Source: an uncultured Prevotellaceae bacterium (lineage in GTDB: Bacteria > Bacteroidota > Bacteroidia > Bacteroidales > Bacteroidaceae). Taken from it: 64,000 nt of DNA. Positions 42,901-51,929 of the stretch are shown here, piece by piece. The stretch spans positions 1-64,000 of the forward strand of contig CAMVIB010000008.1 of NCBI GenBank assembly GCA_947167455.1. Reading direction: 5' to 3'. Every line of letters starts with the position of its first letter. Position 1 is the stretch's first letter. The position numbers were made by a program, and so were the translations under genes. Below the pieces are notes generated by a model that saw only the letters and a program-made list of their open reading frames with translations, was not told where the DNA came from and did not search any database.

Positions 42901-45900
42901 CACATCTACTACGCCGGCACCAACATCCCGGCCGTAGGCATTCAGTTCTATGTCGATGGGCAGCTGCTCACGGCCAACGGCAAGGTGATGCAGACCGATG
43001 CCAACGGTGCCTACAGAATCTCGGTGCCTATAGGCAAGCACTATGTCGAGGCCAAGCTCGAAGGCCATACGATGGTAGCTGAAGGCCGATTCCCCACCAA
43101 GGACACCTTCAACTTCGACCGCGCCGTGACCTACGACTTCGCCGACTCCACGCTGGTGAACTTCGTGGGGCGCGTGGGCGGTGGCCTGCGCAACGACACG
43201 CTGGCAGTGGGCTTCGCCGCGTCGAAGAACAACATCGGCATAGCCACCGTGACCCTCAAGCTGGCCAACGAGTCATACTCATTCAACTGCGGCGCCGACC
43301 ACATCAGCCACGCCACCGCCAACCGCACATGGGCCAGCGACACAACGTCTATCCGCAGTCAGGCATGGACGGCAACGGGCGACAATTCGAGGTTCATAAA
43401 CATACGCACAGACTCCCTCACAGGTGAGTTCTCGGCACTGTTGCCGCCGCTCAAGTACATCACCAAGAGCATAGTGATAGACAGCGATGAAGACCACACC
43501 ATGGAGTTCACCGAGTTGCCGGAGATTGACCTCACCAATGCCCGCAAGCAGCTCACCGACTCGCTGAAGCAGGCCGTGGAGGGCGGAGACAGCGTGTGGA
43601 ATCGCTACAAGTACAACACGAAGATGATACGCACATTCTTCGCACAGCCGAAGCTCGACCTCGTGCAGAAGGGCAACCCCGCTGGCGTCTTCGGCAACAA
43701 GAGCATAACCTACAAGATCGACACCGAGGGCAACACGGCCACCGTGGAAGACATCTGGACGCTCAGCGACAACGGCGAAGTCGGCTATCAGTTCCAATAT
43801 CCCATCTACCAGATGGGCGACAAGCGCCGCTATGCCATCCACGCCTACGAACCCTACGTCAACCGCGACAACAAGAGCAAGGTCGTGGCCGACACCATAC
43901 CGCTCAACGGACAGAAGATCGTCATAGCGAATGAGATGAGCGACCAGCAGTCGGTGGTATGCACCGTGGAGGACCCCAGCTGCGGCTATAAGCCCGGCGA
44001 CATCTACCAGATGGTCAACAACGAGCTCACACTCGACAACGACGGACGCGCCGAGCTGGAATGGACGGCCGGAGCACCAAACATCGTCAGCCCATACACG
44101 CGCCACTTCGGCATCACCATGGAGCGACGCAAGCGCACATACGTCATGGCAAGTATGGATGCCGTGGTGCTGGGCATGCTCACCACGGGCAACAACTTCG
44201 TCACTCAAGGCCCCGACCGCGTGCAGTTCGTGCTGCGCGACCCGCCAGGTGCCAAGTCCAAGACCACGCTGAAGACCGGCACCGTCACCACCAAGACCCA
44301 CTACGACACTTACATGCGCTACGGCGACCACAGCCTCGTGAGCAACATAATTGCCGGCAGCGACCTTGAGTTCGGTGCTGGATTCGGCTTCATGGTGATT
44401 AGCGGCAACAAGGCGAAGAGTCAGACCGACGTGGGCTATGAGGCACACTGGCAATACACCCACGTCAAGGACACCGCTACGGTGACAACCACCATAAACA
44501 GCGTATCCACAAGCACGGGAATTCCATACGTAGGAGCCGAGGGAGACGTCTTCGTCGGCACGTCAAACAACATCCTCGTTGGCACATGCCGCAAGCTATA
44601 CCTCAAGAAGGACGACCTCACAGGCAAGTACGGCATTGTGCTCGAAGACGCACTCGCACTGGGCGAGGAGATTGCCACCACCTTCAGCTACACGGCCTAC
44701 GAGCTCAAGACGGTGATGATACCAAAGTGGAAGGATCAGCGCAGGCAATATCTCAAGCGTGTGGCAACGCAGGCCGAGGCCGAAGCCTACGTCAACAACG
44801 GCACGAAGAGCGTATGGCTGACATGGTTGGACCTGAAAGACCCGAAATGTGGCGATGAAGGCACCTACCGCTTTGTGGAACCGCAGAAACCGACGAAGAA
44901 CGAGCGCGACAGCGTGGAACTGTGCAACAACCAGATTGAGAAATGGGAGAAGGTGCTCAGCGACAACGAGGAGGAGAAGGTGAAGGCCATGAAGAGCAAG
45001 TCGCCGACAAACTTCTCAATCGACGGAGGAAGCTCGCGCAGCATCACTGATCGCAGCGAGGTCATCAAGACCGATGAAACCAAGACCACCTACAAGATGG
45101 GAGCCGTGCTGGCAGAACATTTCGGATTCAGCTTCAGTGGAGCTGTCACCTTCGGCGTCATCACGAACATAAGCTCCAACGAGGGCGGCGGCGACACCAG
45201 CGGCGACGGCACCAAGACCGACAACTACACCGAGTGGGAATACACCCTCGCCGACGGCAACCGCGATGTCGATATCTCCATCAACATGTATGACTCCGAC
45301 GACAAGACGCACAGCAAGATATTCAGCGTCTTCGGAGGCCAGACCTACAACCCCTATGAGCCGCAGGAGGTCACCGAGTACTATAAGCCGGGCACGCCGC
45401 TCGGCAACGGCACGGTGCAGATGGAGCAACCCAGCCTGCGCATCGGCATCGGCGACGAACTGCCGGCCGAGAGTGTCACCATCACCGACATTCCCGCAGG
45501 ACAGTCGGCCAACCTCGTGCTCTACTGCACCAACATGGCCAACGTACACCAAGGCATCGACTTCACCTACAACGTGGTCGTCAAGGAAGACACCGACACC
45601 ACCGGCCTCGAAATACTCATGGACGGCGTGCCCATCAACGGGCGTTCCATAAAAATACCACAGGGCGAGACCGTGAAGAAGATCATCACCATCCGACAGA
45701 GCGACGTGAGCATACTCGACCACAAAGGCATAAAGCTGCGCTTCTGCTCGCAGTACCAAGCCCCCATCATCTTCGACGAGGTGACGCTCAACGCACACTT
45801 CAAGCCATCGTCGTCGCCCATAGACCTCGCCATCGCCGAGCCCGTGCTCAACACCATGAGTCAGGGCAGCAAGCTCGCCATTAAGCTGGCCAACTTCGAC

Positions 45901-48900
45901 CGACAGTTCAAGAACCTGAAGAACATAGGCATCGAGTACCGCTTCGCGGGTAACACGGCATGGACAGACCTGCACACATGGGTGACAGACAAGAAGGACT
46001 CAACAAGCACCCACTTCAACCTCCTGCCGCCGACGGGCGACCTGCACTATGACATCGACATGTCTGACAACAGCAGCTATCCCGAGGGCGAATATCAGTT
46101 CCGGGCCTATACCACCACGCCCTACGACAGGGAGATGGTGCACGTATATAGCGACATCGTCAATGTCACCAAGGACCTCACACGCCCGCGCAGCCTCTTC
46201 ACGCCAACGCCCGCCAACGGCATCCTGGGCTACGGCGACCAGCTCGCCATAGAGTTCAACGAGGACATCGTGCCGGGCTACGTCGGCGACAAGAACGTCA
46301 TCGTCACGGCCAAGCTCAACAGCCAGCATGTGGACCATGAGACGTCGTTGCAGCTGCTGCCATACGGCGACGAACCCGTCACGGTGAATCCCATCTTCCT
46401 CAATGGAGACTTCGGTATGGACTTCTGGCTCCGGTGGCACGAAGAAGGCACCATCATGCATCAGGGTTCAGGCAACTCCAACTTCTCACTGAACATAGAC
46501 AAGGCCGGCCATCTGGTGGCAAACATTGCCGGGGCCAAGGTGACAAGTGCCGCGACACTGCCAAAGGACGAATGGACATTCTTCGCCATGAGCTACAATG
46601 CCGGCACGATGACCTTCGACATCATCGCGCAGTATGACAAGGAGAACGTCGAGCTCTTCAAGAACAAGCCTGTGACGGCAGCAGACGTGCAAGCCATCAC
46701 CTACTCTGAAGACAACCACCTCTACCTCGGAGGCATCAATGCCGAGATACATGCACTGAGTCTGTACAACATCTGCCACGATGTCTATGAGGCGGCCGCA
46801 ACAAAGCATCAGGCCAAGGACAAGTACGTGTATGGCCTGGCCAACTACTGGCCCATGGACGAGGGCCATGGCTACATCGCCAGCGACACGCGCAAGACCC
46901 ATGACTTCATCGTCAACGACAGTTGGAAGCTGGAGAACACCAACTACGCACTGCGCATCGACAGCAAGGAGGGCATCAAGGCCGGCATCACCAGCATCGG
47001 CAACTCACCCGGCGACAGCTACGCCATCGAACTCTGGCACAACATGTCCAGCTTCGCCGACACACAAACAGTGTTCGAGACGGCAACGCCGACAGTGGAT
47101 GGCGACAAGCTGCCTGTGAGCGCCAAGCTGCGCCTGCACTACGACACCAACAAGAATCTGGTGCTCGACTACGGCAAGAAATCGCAGATCGTAGGCTCCT
47201 CTGACGACTTCCCAGACGTCCATGGATGGCGACACCTCGCACTCAACGTCGTGCGCGGACAGGCAGCAAGCTTCTACATCAACGGGCAGCGCACGGCCGT
47301 CATTGCCGAGACTGACGTGCCGCAGCTGCAAGGCACAACGCTCATCGTCGGAAAGAATGCAGAGCTGTCATTTGTTGACGAACTGCGAATCTGGAACGCG
47401 TCGCTCAGCGAGAGCCGACTGCAGAACAACATCTACAACACCATCGACACTGCCGACGTTTACGCACGAGGACTCGTAGCCTACTATCCCTTCGAGAAGA
47501 CCGGAACCGTCAACGGCGTCACCACCAAGGTGGTGACAATGGAGAACATGGCCAAGACAGCACTCTCCGGCAAGCCCGAAACGATTACGTCCGCCGGCGA
47601 GTTCATGGCCGTGCAGTTCGCACCGCCACTGAAGAACGCCCCCGAGGAGACACGCCTCGTGGCATCGCCGGTGGCATCGGAGAGAAAGGTCGTAATCAAC
47701 CTCACTGGTGCAGGCATAAGCCCCAGAGACCTCGAAGGCACGACCCTCAACGTCACCGTAGATCAGGTGAGAGACCTGCATGGCAACACCTCGCTGCCCA
47801 TACGCTGGACGGCATTCGTGCAACAGAACACCCTCAAGTGGGCCAAGGACTCCGTGAACATCATCAAGCCTTACGGCGACGACTACACCTTCGACGTCAA
47901 CATAGAGAACAAGAGCGGCAACACAGAGTACTACGTCCTCAACAACATGCCCGAGTGGCTGAGCCTCGCGGGCAGCGAGACCAACGACGACGTGGCACCG
48001 CTGCACACCAAGACGCTACGCTTCAAGGTCAACCCCCTCACACCTATCGGCACATACGACATCACGATAGGCCTTGAGGGCAACAACGACATCGCCGAGC
48101 CACTGAGGATAGTGATGAAGGTCAGCGGAGACACACCCGACTGGGCCGTGGATCCCACAAACTACGAACATCAGATGACCATCATCGGACAGGTGTATAT
48201 CGATGGCATTCTCATGGAGAACGGCGAGAGCATCGTGGGCGCATTCATAGGCAACGAATGCCGCGGCGTGGCATCGCCCGAGAAAGTGAGAGGTGCAGCA
48301 TACGTCACACTCACCATCTTCGGCAACGACATCAAGGACTTCGACCAGGGAAAGGACATCACGTTCCGCATCTGGGATGCTTCGCAAGGCGTGGCATACA
48401 CCGATGCCGCCATGACGATGCCGGGACAGACGACGGCCGTCGAGGCTATACCTTTCGTACACGATGACTTCATTGGCGACTTCGACGCACCGGCCATCTG
48501 GCACAAGAGCGAGAACGTTGAGCAAATCGTGCCCGTCCACCGCAACTGGAGCTGGATAGCACTCGGCGTGGAACCCAAGCTCACATATCTCGACCAGATC
48601 TTCCAAGACCTCGACTCATGGCAGGTCATCATCAAGAACCAAGGCACCCAGGCTGCATGGAGCAACGGCACTCAGTGGGGAGGCAACCTCAAGGTGTCTC
48701 CCAACACCATGTACAAGATGAAAGTCGAGCAGAACGCCTCCACAAAGACCGAGCTGCCCCAAGCCCTCAGCATCATCGGAAAGAAAGTGAACGCCAGCGA
48801 GACACCCGTAACGCTCAGAAAAGGATGGAACTGGATAGCATATACACCGCTGACCACGATGACCATCGGCGAAGCTCTCGCCGGAGCCAACCCGCAGAAG

Positions 48901-49545
48901 GGCGACCGCGTGAAGTCGCAGACAGGCATTGCCATATACTCCGGTAGCACATGGGAGGGCAACCTCAAAGCCCTCGAGAGCGGACGCGGATACATGTACT
49001 ATAATGCTGCCGCCGACCAGCCCCTGAAGCAGTTCGTATATCCCACACCGCCACAGAGCCGAAAGCCCAGGAGAGCACCCATCATGACCGACGAGCCGCT
49101 AAAGTACTTCACTCCCATAGACCCTTATCTCTACCCCGACAACATGACCATGGCCGTACAACTGCGGATGGCCGGCGAGGTGGTAGATACCTGCGAGGTG
49201 GCTGTCTTCATCGACGACGAATGCCGCGCAGCAACCCGGGCCGACGGAGGACTCTACTTCCTCATCATCTCGGGGCAGGGCAGCGGACAGACTTTGGACA
49301 TACGCACCTACCTGCGCGGGCGCATACGCACCATCGATGCTACACAGCACTTCGTGGCCGACGACAACATCGGCACGCCGTGGGAGCCATACGTCATTCA
49401 GCTGCCCGAGGTCATCACGGACATCGACGACCTGCCCGCCCACGACACGACCGACACGTGGTATAACCTCCAAGGCATAAAGCTCGACCGACGCCCCACA
49501 CGCCACGGCGTCTATATCCACAACGGCAAGAAGGTGAGCCTCTGA
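39910..49545 (+). CDS. Giant modular LamG-containing surface protein
   Basis: The 3211-residue protein has a signal peptide (about 1-26, ending SPARS). I see fibronectin/Ig-like beta repeats to about 640, two carboxypeptidase-regulatory-like modules (GTITGHISFGTGTAVAGV at about 653, MEGHIYYAGTNIPAVGIQFY at about 996), and three LamG/concanavalin-like modules at about 700-880, 2165-2310 and 2370-2520. Near the C-terminus are paired WSWIALGV/WNWIAYTP modules (about 2880 and 2974) and two copies of a module with VGAFIGNECRG and VAVFIDDECRA. The last residues YNLQGIKLDRRPTRHGVYIH then NGKKVSL resemble a type-IX sorting signal. Probably an adhesin or glycan-binding scaffold. The 3' end has a terminator at 49662-49702. 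Confidence 0.8.
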   Translation: MKMSQHLRQLAAMLALLLTWASPARSVTFEWDRVDDGGGRYLFESEKISYDGWNTNSVYYFRTQKAFSWDNDQFVYEYDFRAAHPVVSIEYLTLEGTVLLVTADNVAHAVGTWSKTASNSSRVTFSNTDATYGQLFLNQVDDGHTLHLKFVPTPRYGNPVKKLQLKFSFSHTNKWNSGWMRYDKDLPLGSVFSTGCPMPTLSFDWDEDGRMVAKASNVYDKRDNSNYFFEGYSYNIYSWMQSGSWSGTVSHDGIFTLRNAKNTSRGNGRVDVEYHFQPMNFGSSWYGSFTSPMRLEVSPSLHYSIGDQKIYNHQPRYDVFVAPFTRPEKVDVAFDKWNKKNTITWTRREQATGDQWKAYNCRFDGKWYVIRYEKGADPKGYTLIGSLDGDATTLSLTDASESLEYEKEYVYRVVFLPSMIVEKCKDKLTELPQQLSQHNKMDLWEETTTSTKLEMPIELTQDRSYDKAVRLVWKYCVQPSGQNWTIEYSPAGENAWRVLDSSLNVDASKASASFDADGSVCDLVDYRVKTSYADKEFYSNIWTGNLPSGSYISEVTASTGIHENKVDVTWKVKRADINNDIYYRVLRRPIGVETWTMLTDAIHGKASEYTYEDTRPLAGSYYEYTVEAYEAKCDEQLIKTDQVITPGFSQARGTITGHISFGTGTAVAGVRVNLVKSSADEDTDQSQFLSRYIEGEGIGLQWQADSAKYVGVLDGGKALTLQLWARPQAMAGGGAETMQLLRLAGALELGVQNSGGRYHLYAVDNTNGGTAVTEFPELLFDDFDFTHVAATYASGKWTFYVGKDTLRTATMPAAGKAWNACRADNGTPDAKMPTLSFGGTNRISGQPFVGFVDDIRLWNRALPQSELDANYTRILGGTENGLILYWPLDEGMNVVKYAFDVSRQDGIDQLNHPVVGVNALPRSNVPQLLSLYGMTDAEGDYIIKGIPFQQGGTNYKLAPRLGIHEFSPSTRSMFVSPTSLTANNIDFEDVSSFPMEGHIYYAGTNIPAVGIQFYVDGQLLTANGKVMQTDANGAYRISVPIGKHYVEAKLEGHTMVAEGRFPTKDTFNFDRAVTYDFADSTLVNFVGRVGGGLRNDTLAVGFAASKNNIGIATVTLKLANESYSFNCGADHISHATANRTWASDTTSIRSQAWTATGDNSRFINIRTDSLTGEFSALLPPLKYITKSIVIDSDEDHTMEFTELPEIDLTNARKQLTDSLKQAVEGGDSVWNRYKYNTKMIRTFFAQPKLDLVQKGNPAGVFGNKSITYKIDTEGNTATVEDIWTLSDNGEVGYQFQYPIYQMGDKRRYAIHAYEPYVNRDNKSKVVADTIPLNGQKIVIANEMSDQQSVVCTVEDPSCGYKPGDIYQMVNNELTLDNDGRAELEWTAGAPNIVSPYTRHFGITMERRKRTYVMASMDAVVLGMLTTGNNFVTQGPDRVQFVLRDPPGAKSKTTLKTGTVTTKTHYDTYMRYGDHSLVSNIIAGSDLEFGAGFGFMVISGNKAKSQTDVGYEAHWQYTHVKDTATVTTTINSVSTSTGIPYVGAEGDVFVGTSNNILVGTCRKLYLKKDDLTGKYGIVLEDALALGEEIATTFSYTAYELKTVMIPKWKDQRRQYLKRVATQAEAEAYVNNGTKSVWLTWLDLKDPKCGDEGTYRFVEPQKPTKNERDSVELCNNQIEKWEKVLSDNEEEKVKAMKSKSPTNFSIDGGSSRSITDRSEVIKTDETKTTYKMGAVLAEHFGFSFSGAVTFGVITNISSNEGGGDTSGDGTKTDNYTEWEYTLADGNRDVDISINMYDSDDKTHSKIFSVFGGQTYNPYEPQEVTEYYKPGTPLGNGTVQMEQPSLRIGIGDELPAESVTITDIPAGQSANLVLYCTNMANVHQGIDFTYNVVVKEDTDTTGLEILMDGVPINGRSIKIPQGETVKKIITIRQSDVSILDHKGIKLRFCSQYQAPIIFDEVTLNAHFKPSSSPIDLAIAEPVLNTMSQGSKLAIKLANFDRQFKNLKNIGIEYRFAGNTAWTDLHTWVTDKKDSTSTHFNLLPPTGDLHYDIDMSDNSSYPEGEYQFRAYTTTPYDREMVHVYSDIVNVTKDLTRPRSLFTPTPANGILGYGDQLAIEFNEDIVPGYVGDKNVIVTAKLNSQHVDHETSLQLLPYGDEPVTVNPIFLNGDFGMDFWLRWHEEGTIMHQGSGNSNFSLNIDKAGHLVANIAGAKVTSAATLPKDEWTFFAMSYNAGTMTFDIIAQYDKENVELFKNKPVTAADVQAITYSEDNHLYLGGINAEIHALSLYNICHDVYEAAATKHQAKDKYVYGLANYWPMDEGHGYIASDTRKTHDFIVNDSWKLENTNYALRIDSKEGIKAGITSIGNSPGDSYAIELWHNMSSFADTQTVFETATPTVDGDKLPVSAKLRLHYDTNKNLVLDYGKKSQIVGSSDDFPDVHGWRHLALNVVRGQAASFYINGQRTAVIAETDVPQLQGTTLIVGKNAELSFVDELRIWNASLSESRLQNNIYNTIDTADVYARGLVAYYPFEKTGTVNGVTTKVVTMENMAKTALSGKPETITSAGEFMAVQFAPPLKNAPEETRLVASPVASERKVVINLTGAGISPRDLEGTTLNVTVDQVRDLHGNTSLPIRWTAFVQQNTLKWAKDSVNIIKPYGDDYTFDVNIENKSGNTEYYVLNNMPEWLSLAGSETNDDVAPLHTKTLRFKVNPLTPIGTYDITIGLEGNNDIAEPLRIVMKVSGDTPDWAVDPTNYEHQMTIIGQVYIDGILMENGESIVGAFIGNECRGVASPEKVRGAAYVTLTIFGNDIKDFDQGKDITFRIWDASQGVAYTDAAMTMPGQTTAVEAIPFVHDDFIGDFDAPAIWHKSENVEQIVPVHRNWSWIALGVEPKLTYLDQIFQDLDSWQVIIKNQGTQAAWSNGTQWGGNLKVSPNTMYKMKVEQNASTKTELPQALSIIGKKVNASETPVTLRKGWNWIAYTPLTTMTIGEALAGANPQKGDRVKSQTGIAIYSGSTWEGNLKALESGRGYMYYNAAADQPLKQFVYPTPPQSRKPRRAPIMTDEPLKYFTPIDPYLYPDNMTMAVQLRMAGEVVDTCEVAVFIDDECRAATRADGGLYFLIISGQGSGQTLDIRTYLRGRIRTIDATQHFVADDNIGTPWEPYVIQLPEVITDIDDLPAHDTTDTWYNLQGIKLDRRPTRHGVYIHNGKKVSL

Positions 49546-49566
49546 CACCTGGCACCTGCACACCGT

Positions 49567-49619
49567 CTCAGCCCCCCAGCCCCCTAAAGGGGGAGCAACC
49601 TGCGGGCTGGGGGGCTGAG
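49567..49619. repeat. G/C palindromic intergenic element, copy 2
   Basis: CTCAGCCCCCCAGCCC at 49567 pairs with GGGCTGGGGGGCTGAG ending at 49619, a 16-bp perfect arm, with CCCCCTAAAGGGGG and AACCTGCGGG in the middle. Shares its core with 38902-38978. The adjacent GGCAGGGGC and ACCCCCTGCTACAGACGAA resemble 15478-15512. Confidence 0.88.
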
Positions 49620-49661
49620 GCAGGGGCGTCACCCCCTGCTACAGACGAATACAGAAAACGG

Positions 49662-49702
49662 AACCCCGCAGCGGTGCAAGCCCCCCTGCGAGGTTTTCTT
49701 TT
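49662..49702 (+). terminator. Terminator of the giant surface-protein gene
   Basis: AACCCCGCAG (49662-49671) pairs with CTGCGAGGTT (49686-49695) with one mismatch and is followed by TTTTCTTTT. It lies between the convergent giant gene and gldH. Confidence 0.7.
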
Positions 49703-49718
49703 GCCCTTCGGCAGCATC

Positions 49719-50201
49719 TCAGGGGTTGAGCCCCTCAGAGTCGCCCTTTTCCACCTTGAGTCCGACCTCGGTGATGCCTGGCATTTGCTGCATGGACATG
49801 ATGTGGTAGATGAGGATGTCTGCCTGCTGACCTTCATGCAGCTGCCTTGTGGCGGCCTGCTGTTCAATCTCATGAAGGATGTTGCCTTTCGTCTGCCAGC
49901 GAGCCAGGTCGGAGGCCAGTAGCACATAGACGGTGTCGCGCGTTGTGGCGGAATCTGTGCGCGTCTCCATCACCAGCCAGATATCGCGGTATGGGACTCT
50001 GTCAATCGTGCGCAGCCCCAGCGAGAAGGTGTAAGGTGCCGTGGCGCTTACTGCCGACAGGTGAAAGCGCAGTGTGTCCGTGGCCGACCATCCTTGTATG
50101 TCCACCGGTTGGTACTCATAGGAAATGACGTTCGGCCTACAGCTGACCATTGCGGCGATAGCCGCGAGTAGCAGTGCTGTCAGTATGTGTCGTGACTTCA
50201 C
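49719..50201 (-). CDS. gldH: Gliding-motility-type lipoprotein GldH
   Basis: The 160-residue lipoprotein (signal MKSRHILTALLLAAIAAMVS, lipid Cys21) has the GldH pattern: YEYQPVDIQGWSATDTLRFH, YTFSLGLRTIDRVPYRDIWL and a C-terminal QQMPGITEVGLKVE stretch. GldH is associated with gliding and type IX secretion in Flavobacterium. In Bacteroidales it persists in non-gliding species. Its ATG overlaps the ricT stop by 4 bp, giving the conserved holB-ricT-gldH order. Confidence 0.92.
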   Translation of the reverse strand: MKSRHILTALLLAAIAAMVSCRPNVISYEYQPVDIQGWSATDTLRFHLSAVSATAPYTFSLGLRTIDRVPYRDIWLVMETRTDSATTRDTVYVLLASDLARWQTKGNILHEIEQQAATRQLHEGQQADILIYHIMSMQQMPGITEVGLKVEKGDSEGLNP

Positions 50202-51895
50202 GATTCGCTGTCGGGCTTGGTGTTTGGGGAGTGTGATGTCATGTCGGCCGGTTGCTCTGTCGGCGCTTTCGACGCTGGCTGTCTTGGCTGGGATTGTGGC
50301 GTTGCAGCCGGCGTCTTGTGGGCGGCTGTCGGTGTCGCTGTTGCGGCATTCCTCTGCGAAACAGCAGCAGCAACGGCCTGAAGGGTTGCCACGGAACCGG
50401 CGCCGTCGTGTGCGAACGTGGGTTGCTGGCGTGACTTCGGCTGTCTGGGAGCGGCTGGTGCGGCCTGCGCCGAGGCCTGTGGAGCAGGCTGGGCAGAGGC
50501 TTTGGTGTCGTGTTGCGAAGTGGCAGCACCCTGCGGCTGGGCGACGGGGCGCTGGCGAGGCTTTCTCGGAGATGTCTGAGCAGTCTGAGTCACCGGAGCC
50601 GTCTGAGTTGTCTGAGTTGTCTGAGTTGCCTTAGCTGCCTGAGCCGTCTGAGTTGTCTGAGATGCCTTAGCTGCCTGAGCCGTCTGAGTTGCCTGAGCTG
50701 TTGGTGCAGTGGCAGCAGTAGTAGTTGCAGCCTGTGACGTGTCGGCTGGCGTGTCGGCCTTCTTTTTTTTCTTCTTCTTTTTCTTGGCCTTGTCGAAGCG
50801 GGTAAGATCTTCCTGAGTGGCGAGGTCGATGGGTCCTGCGGGTTCTGCCACAACGGTGTCGTCGAGAGCCTCCGGGTTGATGCCATCACGATTCATGGCA
50901 ATGACCTCGAGTGCACGTTTTGCCGTTATGGTGGTGAGGTTTGCCGCTATGCGCTTGTCGGTGCTGTAGGTCACCATCCCTGCGAGGATGTCCGACTTGA
51001 ACAGGAAGTACTCGCCCTCCTGTGTGTGCAGTGTCACCTCGCGGCTTGGCAGTCGTCGCGAAGCCTCCACGTACTGGTCGGCCTCATAGTTCATGCAGCA
51101 TTTCAGCTTCGCACACTGTCCAGCAAGCTTCTGCGGGTTTAGACTCAGATCCTGAAAGCGTGCCGCAGCTGTGCTCACGCTCACGAAACTGCGCATCCAT
51201 GTTGTGCAGCAGAGCTCGCGTCCGCAGGGTCCGAAGCCACCGATGCGTCCGGCCTCCTGTCGTGCTCCGATCTGTTTCATCTCGATGCGCACATGGAAAG
51301 CCTCAGCCAGCACCTTTATGAGTTGGCGGAAATCTACACGTCCGTCGGCAATGTAGTAGAAGATGGCTTTCTGGCCGTCGCCTTGAAACTCCACGTCGCC
51401 GATTTTCATCTCAAGACCCAGCTCCTTGGCAATCTGGCGGCTGCGTATCATGGTTTCATGCTCGCGTGCCTTGGCCTCCTCATATTTCTCCATATCTACG
51501 GGGCGCACCTTGCGATAGATGCGCTTGATGTCGTCAGGGTTGCGGGGCGGCGTGCGCTTCATCTGCAGCAACACGAGGTTGCCCGTTAGCGTCACCGTGC
51601 CGATGTCGTGTCCGGGTGATGCCTCTACGGCAACGACATCGCCCTTCTCGAGCGGCAGGTGGTTGCTGTTGTGGTAGAAGCCCTTGCGGGTGTTCTTGAA
51701 CTGCACCTCCACGAGGTCGGTGGCGTCGGTGTTGGCCGGTATGTCGGCCATATAGTCATAGACGTTGAGCTGTGTGCTTGTCTTCGGGCACCCGAGCCAT
51801 GAGAGTCCTCTGTCGGTGAACACTGGCAGAGGCTGACGTGGGGTGTCGCTGCCGGTTGTCGGGGTGTCGCTGCCGGTTGTGAGTATTTCTTCCAT
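50198..51895 (-). CDS. ricT: RicT/YaaT-like PSP1-domain protein with low-complexity C-terminus
   Basis: The 565-residue protein has the PSP1/RicT core (about 40-330), with GRELCCTTWMRSFVSVS and LAGQCAKLKCCMNYEADQYV holding the conserved cysteines that bind an Fe-S cluster in Bacillus YaaT. That complex acts on RNase Y. Here the role is unproven. After about residue 370 comes KKKKKKKKK and a long Gln/Thr/Ala/Pro repeat (QTAQAAKATQTTQ and similar) to the end. Normal RicT is about 300-450 residues, so the tail is an expansion. holB is 34 bp upstream. Confidence 0.88.
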   Translation of the reverse strand: MEEILTTGSDTPTTGSDTPRQPLPVFTDRGLSWLGCPKTSTQLNVYDYMADIPANTDATDLVEVQFKNTRKGFYHNSNHLPLEKGDVVAVEASPGHDIGTVTLTGNLVLLQMKRTPPRNPDDIKRIYRKVRPVDMEKYEEAKAREHETMIRSRQIAKELGLEMKIGDVEFQGDGQKAIFYYIADGRVDFRQLIKVLAEAFHVRIEMKQIGARQEAGRIGGFGPCGRELCCTTWMRSFVSVSTAAARFQDLSLNPQKLAGQCAKLKCCMNYEADQYVEASRRLPSREVTLHTQEGEYFLFKSDILAGMVTYSTDKRIAANLTTITAKRALEVIAMNRDGINPEALDDTVVAEPAGPIDLATQEDLTRFDKAKKKKKKKKKADTPADTSQAATTTAATAPTAQATQTAQAAKASQTTQTAQAAKATQTTQTTQTAPVTQTAQTSPRKPRQRPVAQPQGAATSQHDTKASAQPAPQASAQAAPAAPRQPKSRQQPTFAHDGAGSVATLQAVAAAVSQRNAATATPTAAHKTPAATPQSQPRQPASKAPTEQPADMTSHSPNTKPDSES

Positions 51896-51929
51896 TGTGG
51901 GTATGTATGGATGTGTTGACTTTGAAGTG

